A stretch of 21,661 bases of DNA from Thraustochytrium sp. TN22 (lineage: Eukaryota > Sar > Bigyra > Thraustochytrida > Thraustochytriidae): the NCBI GenBank assembly GCA_013306675.1, contig JABLUY010000389.1, positions 1 through 21,661 of the forward strand. Direction: 5' to 3'. The first letter of the stretch is position 1; the number at the start of each line of letters is the position of its first letter. Below the pieces are notes generated by a model. The model did no database searches and was not told the origin of the DNA. It worked only from the letters and a program-made list of their open reading frames with translations. Positions 9,284 to 16,001 of this stretch are shown here, piece by piece. The translations under genes and the position numbers were made by a program.

Positions 9284-9508
9284 CGCGCGGCCAGCGACGC
9301 CGCAGCTGCGACCACGGAGGAGGCACGAGCGGAGCGGAGCGCCTCGATTCCTGCGGAGGCGAGGCGAAGGCGAGCGGCGCCAGCGCGTGCCTGGGACTGG
9401 CCTGGCTGCAGGGTGGACGCCGCGGCCAGGCGGGGCGCGGCTGGTTGCCTGTGGCAGGGCCGCCAGCCAGCGCTTCCGAGCGCACGAGGATCGGTTTCTT
9501 GGGGGGGT

Positions 9509-9558
9509 GCTTGCTTGCTTGCTTGCTTGCTTGTTGCTTGCTTGCTTGCTTGCTTGCA
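9509..9558 (+). repeat. (GCTT)n tetranucleotide repeat, interrupted
   Basis: Two blocks of five to six GCTT units, separated by a single shortened unit (TTGTTGC), follow a run of seven G's at about 9500-9506. It lies in the intergenic region. Confidence 0.85.
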
Positions 9559-10149
9559 GTGGCGTGGCAGCGGCGTGGCGCGGCGTGGCGCCTGATCAGG
9601 TAGGTGTCCACGCCGGGCACGCCCCCTGCGGTGCCCTCTGCCTGTGCACAGGGACCAGCGCGGTGCAGCGCGGTGACGGCGGTGACGGAGCCACTGGCAG
9701 CAGGGCCGACGCCAGCCGCCGCAACGCGCTGTGCGCACGCGCGTCCATCGCCGCCTCAGCCCGCCTCGCCTGCCTCGCTGGCTGCTTGCCAAGTTGAGTT
9801 GGCTGCAGATGGCTTGAGAGTGGTGAGTTGGCAAGTGCCGGAGCTCGAAGTTGGAGCGAGTTCGAGTCGGTCCGCGGACACGGTGGCCAGCGCGCGCACG
9901 CGCGGACCGCGGCCCGGCCGCCGCTGCAGCTTTGCGCAGCTTTGAGCTTTGTAAGTCATAAGATTCTGGGCCGTGGCCGCGGTGGCCACCAACGTGGCCA
10001 ATGCGCAGTGCACAAGGGAGGGCCCATGCAGCCAGGGGAACGTGAAGCGGGCGACGCGCGAGCACGCGCGAGCACGAGCGAAGTTTTGGATGGACGCCGC
10101 TTGACTTCCTCGGAATGAACGACGCCCGCCGCACTGCATGAGTCTGGTA

Positions 10150-10209
10150 CCTACGTCGGTACCGGTTTCACCCTGGCACCAGCAAGCACAATAACATACA
10201 AGACGTAGG
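10150..10209 (-). other. Possible stem-loop in 3' UTR of the coiled-coil gene
   Basis: CCTACGTC at 10150-10157 and GACGTAGG at 10202-10209 are exact inverted repeats separated by 44 nt. The second arm overlaps a 10-bp palindrome, GTAGGCCTAC (10205-10214). The element starts about 50 nt downstream of the stop codon at 10262. Function is unknown and chance occurrence is possible. Confidence 0.3.
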
Positions 10210-10261
10210 CCTACATCGCCTCATCAGTGGGAACATACTCATTCACTGTCTCACGTAGCAG

Positions 10262-12283
10262 TCAAAAGTCAACGGAGCCATCATGCTCGTTGACGACGGC
10301 AAAGGCCGGGACTGCAGAAGGGCGCTTGGCCTGCTTTGCGGCACGGTCCGCGGCGCGGCGTTCCTGCTCGATGGCCGTCTCATAGGGTGAGGCGTACTTG
10401 GAGGCATCTGCGGCGTCTGGGGTGGCGAGGGCGTCCGCGTTGGCGGAGCGCTGCTCAAGCTTCTTGGCAGTTCGCAACGCGACGGCCTCGGCGGCCTTTT
10501 GCTTCTGGAAGGGTGTGAGTAGGTCTGGCGCAGACTGGTTGGCGTCAAGCTTCTTGTTGCGGCGCGGACCCGCTGCGCCGCGTGAGCGCGAGTTCTGTGT
10601 GACGCTGTCTGGGTTGTCGAGAAGCTTCGTGGCCTCATTCCACTTCTTTTGCTGGCGGATGACGTCCATGCGCTCGGCGATGAGGTCGCGGCGGATTTTA
10701 GCCTCCTGCGATGCGCGCTTGCGCTGCTCAACGAGCTGCTCCTTGCGATTGAGCATGCTGTCGATCTTGCGGGAACCCTTCTCGATCTTGTGCATGACTT
10801 GCAGGCGCTTGTACTCCTCGCGGCGGCGCGCCATCTCGACCTTCTTGCGCTTCGCCTCGATGCGCAGGCGGTTGCGCTCCTTCTGAATGGCCAGGTCCTC
10901 TTCCTTGCTGATGGCAACCTCCTCCAGAGCGCGCTCCACCTCGTCCTGCTTGCGGAGCAGCTCCTGCGCCCGCTCGGCCTCCTCGCGGCGGGCCTCGTCG
11001 ATGGCGCGCCTGCGCTTCTCCTCGTTGAGCTGCGCAAGCATAGCCTTTCGCCGAAACTCCTCCTGGCGCTCCTCCTCGAGGCGCCGCGCGCGCTCTTGCG
11101 CCATCATCTCTTTCATGTCGGCCTCCTCGGCACGCTTGCGCTCGGCCTCGTCGAGTAGCTTGCGGTTCATCTCCATGCGCTCGCGCGCCTTGCGCTGTTT
11201 CTCAAGCGCCTGCCTCGTGCGCTCCTCCTGCTGCCGCGCTAGCTTGGCCAGCCTGCGCTGCTCCTTTTTCTCTGCCTCGCGCTTGCGCTGCAGAATGGCC
11301 TGCTCAGCCACGCGCATGCGGCGCGCGGTCTCCTCCTTGAGCGCCTGCGCTTTCTGCTGTCGCTCCAGCTCGGCACGCATCGCCTCCTTGCGCCGAAGCT
11401 CCTCCTCGTGCTTCTTGCGTTCCGCGAGCTCCTTCTCGCGCCGGAAGGCGGCCTCCGCGAGTCGCCGCTTCTGCTTCTCCTGAAACTCTACCTCCGCCTC
11501 GTGCTGCAGCTCCTTGAGTCGCGCGTCCTCTGCCGCGCGCTTCTTGCGCCGCTCTACCTCGCGTTGCACCTTGCGCGCACGGTCCGCCTCGGCCTTCGCC
11601 TTGACCTCGGCCGCTTGTTGCAGCTCCACCTGCCGCATCTCAAACGCCAGCATCTGCTCGATCTCCTGCTTCTTGCGCTGCTGGATCTTGCGCAGCCGCT
11701 CCTCTTCTTGCTCCACAAGCTTCGCCACGTCGTCCTCCGGCTCCATGCCGCCAAGCACCGGCGGCGGCTTCTTCGCGCCCTTGCGCGTCTCCTCGCGCGC
11801 CCCCTGCCGCCGCGAGATCGTCTCGCGCGCCTGGCGCGCCTCACTGATAAGGTCGCGTCTCCGGGTGCTGTACTCTTCGTGCCGCAGCCGCTGCACCTGC
11901 GCCGAGATGCCAGGCTCGTAGAAGGAGTCCAGGTCGCGCACGCGCAGATCTTCCGCGTCAATACCGGTGCTCAGCAGTGCCTCCGACGACCGCGGCGTCA
12001 GCACGACGCGCGGAATCGGAGGGCACATGCCGTACACCTTTTGCGTGCTCACTGACTCGTACACGTCCTCGATGTTGAGCTTGCGGTGCTTCTTGCGTCG
12101 CCCCTTCTTGCGTGGCGCCGCCGACGGCCCATCGTCCTTGCTCTCGCCCAAGCTGGAGGAACCCGCATCTGGATTCTTACTGTCCTCTTCCAGGTCCAGC
12201 GCCGCGCTCGGGGACATAATATCGTCCTCCTCGTCCTCGCCGCCGCCCCTGCCGCTGCCGCCGCTGCCGTCGCGCGGAGGCAT
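10262..12283 (-). CDS. Highly charged coiled-coil protein, 673 aa
   Basis: The start is the ATG at 12283 (A at -3); two further upstream codons are open but begin with GTG. No ATG occurs on this strand for about 500 nt upstream. The protein has an acidic Gly/Ser-rich N-terminus, a very basic patch (PRKKGRRKKHRK, about residues 57-68) that could be a nuclear-localisation or microtubule-binding segment, then a less repetitive block at about 70-160 with Pro-rich and Tyr-containing motifs. Residues about 183-590 are almost uninterrupted Glu/Arg/Lys/Ala-rich helix, followed by a polar tail. No catalytic domain is seen. Such proteins are often cytoskeletal, for example MAP7-, trichohyalin- or axoneme-associated types. 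I cannot assign a family; a flagellar or microtubule role is a guess. Confidence 0.88.
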   Translation of the reverse strand: MPPRDGSGGSGRGGGEDEEDDIMSPSAALDLEEDSKNPDAGSSSLGESKDDGPSAAPRKKGRRKKHRKLNIEDVYESVSTQKVYGMCPPIPRVVLTPRSSEALLSTGIDAEDLRVRDLDSFYEPGISAQVQRLRHEEYSTRRRDLISEARQARETISRRQGAREETRKGAKKPPPVLGGMEPEDDVAKLVEQEEERLRKIQQRKKQEIEQMLAFEMRQVELQQAAEVKAKAEADRARKVQREVERRKKRAAEDARLKELQHEAEVEFQEKQKRRLAEAAFRREKELAERKKHEEELRRKEAMRAELERQQKAQALKEETARRMRVAEQAILQRKREAEKKEQRRLAKLARQQEERTRQALEKQRKARERMEMNRKLLDEAERKRAEEADMKEMMAQERARRLEEERQEEFRRKAMLAQLNEEKRRRAIDEARREEAERAQELLRKQDEVERALEEVAISKEEDLAIQKERNRLRIEAKRKKVEMARRREEYKRLQVMHKIEKGSRKIDSMLNRKEQLVEQRKRASQEAKIRRDLIAERMDVIRQQKKWNEATKLLDNPDSVTQNSRSRGAAGPRRNKKLDANQSAPDLLTPFQKQKAAEAVALRTAKKLEQRSANADALATPDAADASKYASPYETAIEQERRAADRAAKQAKRPSAVPAFAVVNEHDGSVDF

Positions 12284-12934
12284 GGTCACGCCTGTGGCCC
12301 CCAGCCACTGCAGGAAAGGCGAAGAGATTTACGCGCTCTCACGCGCCGACGCGTCTGCCGCCGCCGCCTCTGCCGCCGCCACTCGAGCTCGAGCCGAGCG
12401 CGAGCGAGAGCGCGCCACGCGTGGCGCGCACAGCCGCCTGCTCTCTGAGTGCGCGCGGCACTTTGTGTCGGCAGCTGTCGTTGCTGTCGCTGCCTGCCGC
12501 TGTTGCTCCAGGGCGCACGCACCGCACGGTGTGCGCCGCCAAATCCGAACCTCCTCTGAGCTAGGAGAGCTCGTGTGGCGCTTGGAGCGCGTGCGGGAGA
12601 ATGAGCGATCAACGCAAAGGAAAGCAGCGCTGGCGGTGCTCCGATTTCACTTCAAAAGCACTCCGGTCACTGTGCAAGCTGCCGAGCCTCTGGCGGCCGG
12701 ACCCCGCGCCTGCAATTTCGTTCGCTTGCTCGCTCGCTCGCCAGTCTACTGGTCACACCGAAAGACTTTGAACGGCTCTCTGAAGCCAATCATAGCTCTT
12801 CTTACTCTTAGGCCTTAGAACTCGGAAGTGAAGAAGCAGATGGCGCCTTCAGCCAGACGTGGCACTGACAGTGAGAACAAAAGAAAAGAAAAAAAAAAGA
12901 AGCTGGCAAGCGCGAGCTCATGGCTCACTCACAG
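12284..12934. promoter_or_regulatory. Intergenic: promoter side of the coiled-coil gene and 3' UTR of FAN1
   Basis: 651 bp between two minus-strand genes. Near the FAN1 stop, the coding strand carries a T-rich pyrimidine tract (complement of 12878-12902), 33-57 nt past the stop codon. A GCTC repeat lies at about 12722-12741. Towards the coiled-coil start the sequence is GC-rich and has no ATG on the minus strand for about 500 nt. The open frames here are compositional and I see no separate gene. Confidence 0.5.
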
Positions 12935-15751
12935 TCAGCCAAGAGAAGTAGAGCTCGAGCTCGACTTGCGGCGCACGGACGAAGCTGGGTCCTTGATGTC
13001 GCGGACGTTGCATACGGTAGCGTCGGCGCCGGCCTGACGCAAAAACGTGAGCCACGCGCGCTGCTTATGGCTCAAGCGGTCGTTCTCCGACTTGACCTCG
13101 AGGAAGCGAGCCTCGAAGACCATGGTCTCATCCATGGCAAAGGGCGTCACATGGCGCGCCGCGCGGCCCCTTGTGGCCGGGTCTGCCGGTAGTGACAGTG
13201 ACACCACGTCACTACAACGCACGGCGCCACCGCGTTCTGGACATGGGGCGCGTGCAACGCGGTAAAGCACAAGATCAGGCCCGCCGCCAGCCCAGTGATT
13301 GTAGTCCTCGCAGAGTCGGGCCAGGATGGCAGCGAGCACCCTTGGCCCAACGCAGGCGGCCACGCATGCTAGCGTCTCGCGTGGGTAAATGTCCCAACGC
13401 ATCCCACAGACCTGAATGCCATGATGCACGTCCCATGCGCTGCGCACCTGGTCGGCAAGCGCCAGGGGCGATTTTGAGCGAACCTGCGCTAGAGCGCGCT
13501 CGATGGGCGCCTTGCGGGCGCTGTAGAATGCGTTGCTGCAGTGAAAGAGGTCCAGAGGCCCTTGTTGGAAGGGCGTCTGAAAGACGTCCGGAACGCTGTC
13601 GTCGAAGATTGCCCCCCACATGAAGAGCGCGAACAGGTTGCGGAAAATCTGGCCCTCGCAGTGCAAGCCGAGCCAGCCACCGGAGTGCTCAAAGTGCTCC
13701 AGGACGAACTCTTCGACGTTGCAGTCCATCCCGGCAGTGTCCTTGCCGCTGAAAAAGGTGCAGCGTTGGCCCGCGCTGGCCTGCGTCGAAGCGGACCCGC
13801 GCCGCCGCTGCTGACGACCAAAGATAGTCTCCTCTGGAAAACTGGCGTCTCGCACGTTGTTGGCGCACGCCTCGAGCACCTGGCGCGCGTGCGGCAGGCG
13901 CTCAGCGCGAGCCTTGTTGCGGAGCAGCCTGGCGAGCCGGCTCTGAGCCTCCACACGGTGCGCGCTTGCAGCGGGGACTGCGGCGTCCAGGAGACAGCCC
14001 ATGAGGGCCTCGCAGGCCGCCTCCGAGCTGCCCCCATGCTTGAGATCGATCGAGAGTCGATTCCACCAGTAGCCGCGCCTGCGGTGCGCGGGGTGCGCCT
14101 CGAGGAGCTCGCGCCAGCTCCTCGCCGCCTCCTCGTACTGATGTGCGCGCTCCAGCCACTCGATGCCGCACGCCACGGCGTCGCACAACGCGTAGTCCGC
14201 CTGAAACTGGCCAAAGAAGGCCGGCGCCGCGGCGCGCCAGTCCCGCTCTTCCGCGTCATGCTCGGCATGCAATCGCAGCTCCCGCAAAAAGTGCAGAAGC
14301 TGCTGCACCACCTCGGGCATCGGCATGCGCTCCAGACCAAGCTTGCCTAGGTCGCGCGTCGACATGGCCGCGAGCGCTGGCTGTGTCTCGGGCGGCTCGC
14401 GCCGCACGGCCGTTGTATCGGCGTCCTCCTGGTCACTCACGAGGTCAATCACGAGCTCCTCCTGCTGCTCCTGCTCCTGCTCCTGCGCCCGCCCCACCCC
14501 CCTCTCCTTCTCCTCCTTGTTGATGGGCTGCGCTGCAGGCGCCGCCGTTGCCGCCGTTGCCGCCGCCGGCTCAACAACAGCACGCCCCTCATATGTCTCA
14601 AGCCAGATCCGCAGAGCGACGGCCACCTCGTACGAGTTGAGTGCAGCACGATTGCGAAAGACAGGATACGAAAGCCGACACGCATAGCGCTCGAAACGCT
14701 GCTTGCCGAAGGTTGCCAAGAGACCCGGGAAGTGGACGGGGCCCGCCGCCGCAAGAGACAGCATTGGCCCGGTGTCCTGCAGCGGCTGGAAGGACGACGC
14801 AGAGGCCGTCAGGTAGTACAGGGAGAAGGCCCGGTGGAGAAGGGCCTGCACCGTGGGTTCAATCGCCACGACGTCGTCCTGCAGGACCTGCATCACGAAG
14901 CGCGCGACTGGCATCGCCTGGCCAAAGACCGTCCGCTGCGTTTTGCCAGCAACGCGGAGCGCCGCGATGCAGTCGTCCTTGCTCGGTGCGCTACGCGAGC
15001 TACGTCGCGCCCCCAGGCGGGCTAGCTTGAGCACGGCCTGCAGCTCTGCAGACGTTAGAACGGCTTCTGCGACGGCCAAGGTTTCCTCGAGGCCCGCGCG
15101 CTTGGCCTCGAACCGTCGAGCAAACCCCAGGGCACATAGGTCGAGCACGGCGCTACGCGTGCGACGCGCCGCTTCAGCAGCGTCGCTCGCAGCCGCCGCA
15201 TCCGATAACGCGGACGAGGAGCTCGAGGCGGTGACGGCGCCCTCATGAGGCGTGGCTGCTTGTAGCCGCCGGGGTATGAAGTACCGCGTGAGCTGCGCAG
15301 CGCGAAACCAAGGGCCCTTGCGCGGGAAGATGCGCGCGAGAAGGTTCTTGCCGTCTTCTGAAGTCTTGGTCAGCAGCCTGCGCATCGTCTCGCGCTCGTC
15401 TTCCTCGCACAGCCTCGTATAGTCCTCGCGCTCCTCGAAGACAGTGCGAACCACGAGCTCCAGGTGCTCGCGGTATGCCTGATTCCGGTCAAACACTCTG
15501 GGCTCTGACCGGACCTCGCCTTGGTCGCCATCTGCAGTGTTGCCCTCGCCCTCCTCCCGAGGCGCCCCGCCCTGGTCCAGGTCGTCCAGGTCGTCCAGCA
15601 GCGCGAGCGCCTCCATCCACGGGAGCGCCAAGGGCTGGGCATGTTGCGCCGCCGCCCGCGCCTCATCCGTGCCCGGCTGCTGGCGCGCGGCCCAGTGCTC
15701 CTGGCGCCGCCGCTTGCGCCGTTGCCGCCGCTCCGCCGGCGCCAGTTTCAT
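12935..15751 (-). CDS. FAN1: FAN1-like structure-specific nuclease (VRR-NUC), 938 aa
   Basis: FAN1 is a 5' flap endo/exonuclease acting in interstrand-crosslink repair and stalled-fork processing; the role here is inferred from homology. The start is the ATG at 15751 (G at -3); the frame runs 14 codons further upstream without an ATG. Visible: a basic N-terminus; a region resembling the FAN1 winged-helix/SAP part (about 90-270); a low-complexity Ala then Gln/Glu linker (about 395-432); a TPR-like helical region (about 530-615); and the C-terminal nuclease. Motifs recalling FAN1 are HCEG (E699), PDVF then PLDL, GGGPDL (D826) and FLEVK (E885, K887) followed by NDRLSHKQ. The catalytic set is complete. 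About 58 residues separate PD from ExK, much longer than usual. No N-terminal UBZ zinc finger is seen. Length is close to human FAN1 (about 1,000 aa). Confidence 0.95.
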   Translation of the reverse strand: MKLAPAERRQRRKRRRQEHWAARQQPGTDEARAAAQHAQPLALPWMEALALLDDLDDLDQGGAPREEGEGNTADGDQGEVRSEPRVFDRNQAYREHLELVVRTVFEEREDYTRLCEEDERETMRRLLTKTSEDGKNLLARIFPRKGPWFRAAQLTRYFIPRRLQAATPHEGAVTASSSSSALSDAAAASDAAEAARRTRSAVLDLCALGFARRFEAKRAGLEETLAVAEAVLTSAELQAVLKLARLGARRSSRSAPSKDDCIAALRVAGKTQRTVFGQAMPVARFVMQVLQDDVVAIEPTVQALLHRAFSLYYLTASASSFQPLQDTGPMLSLAAAGPVHFPGLLATFGKQRFERYACRLSYPVFRNRAALNSYEVAVALRIWLETYEGRAVVEPAAATAATAAPAAQPINKEEKERGVGRAQEQEQEQQEELVIDLVSDQEDADTTAVRREPPETQPALAAMSTRDLGKLGLERMPMPEVVQQLLHFLRELRLHAEHDAEERDWRAAAPAFFGQFQADYALCDAVACGIEWLERAHQYEEAARSWRELLEAHPAHRRRGYWWNRLSIDLKHGGSSEAACEALMGCLLDAAVPAASAHRVEAQSRLARLLRNKARAERLPHARQVLEACANNVRDASFPEETIFGRQQRRRGSASTQASAGQRCTFFSGKDTAGMDCNVEEFVLEHFEHSGGWLGLHCEGQIFRNLFALFMWGAIFDDSVPDVFQTPFQQGPLDLFHCSNAFYSARKAPIERALAQVRSKSPLALADQVRSAWDVHHGIQVCGMRWDIYPRETLACVAACVGPRVLAAILARLCEDYNHWAGGGPDLVLYRVARAPCPERGGAVRCSDVVSLSLPADPATRGRAARHVTPFAMDETMVFEARFLEVKSENDRLSHKQRAWLTFLRQAGADATVCNVRDIKDPASSVRRKSSSSSTSLG

Positions 15752-16001
15752 GGCTTGCGCGACGCGCGCGCGCGGCGCAGCGCGGCGCGGCACGCCACGG
15801 CACGACAGGGGTCTGCTCCAGCTTTAGAGAAGGCGAAACCGGGACAAGTCCTGAACCTCCGCCGACGCGAACAGGCTGCCGCAGTGCAGTGAGCTTGTGA
15901 AGGTCTGCGACGGCCACTGCCAGTGCAACAACATGAATAAAGTCAACAAGCACATAGGCTTCCTTGGCTTCCTCGGAACGTTTACAAAAAGCCGCAGCAA
16001 G
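15752..16001 (-). promoter_or_regulatory. Short intergenic: FAN1 promoter side and LRR protein 2 3' UTR
   Basis: 250 bp must hold both the end of the LRR protein 2 transcript and the FAN1 promoter. Just after the LRR stop the coding strand reads TTTTTGTAAAC; a TGTAA-type sequence is a poly(A) signal in some green algae, but nothing shows it is used here. AATAAA occurs only on the opposite strand (about 15935). No ATG lies upstream of FAN1 on its strand for about 180 nt. Confidence 0.4.

Larger units (their letters stand above)
8577..10261. other. 1.7-kb GC-rich intergenic region, no recognisable gene
   Basis: It lies between the myosin start and the 3' end of the coiled-coil gene, both on the minus strand, so it should hold the myosin promoter and 5' leader and the coiled-coil 3' UTR. 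The myosin-proximal part (8581-8760) has G-tracts on the coding strand and alternating CG. A small AT island sits at 8784-8805. Further on are GCTC/GCTT, GGCA and GCTT tetranucleotide tracts. Open frames exist on both strands (for example 8866-10134 minus, lacking an ATG at its 5' end), but they translate to Ala/Arg/Pro/Ser-rich sequence with no domain. I see no tRNA or transposon. Confidence 0.55.

Noticed and set aside
8866-10134. Minus-strand open frame in the 1.7-kb intergenic region
   Set aside because: It lacks an ATG at its 5' end, and tetranucleotide repeats produce much of its sequence (Lys-Gln-Ala-Ser runs). There is no recognisable domain.
13541-14350. Plus-strand open frame opposite FAN1
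   Set aside because: It overlaps motif-bearing FAN1 sequence and encodes no recognisable domain.
15752-15793. N-terminal extension of FAN1 to 15793
   Set aside because: It starts at GTG, which is not a normal eukaryotic start, and adds only Arg/Ala residues. The ATG at 15751 has a good context.
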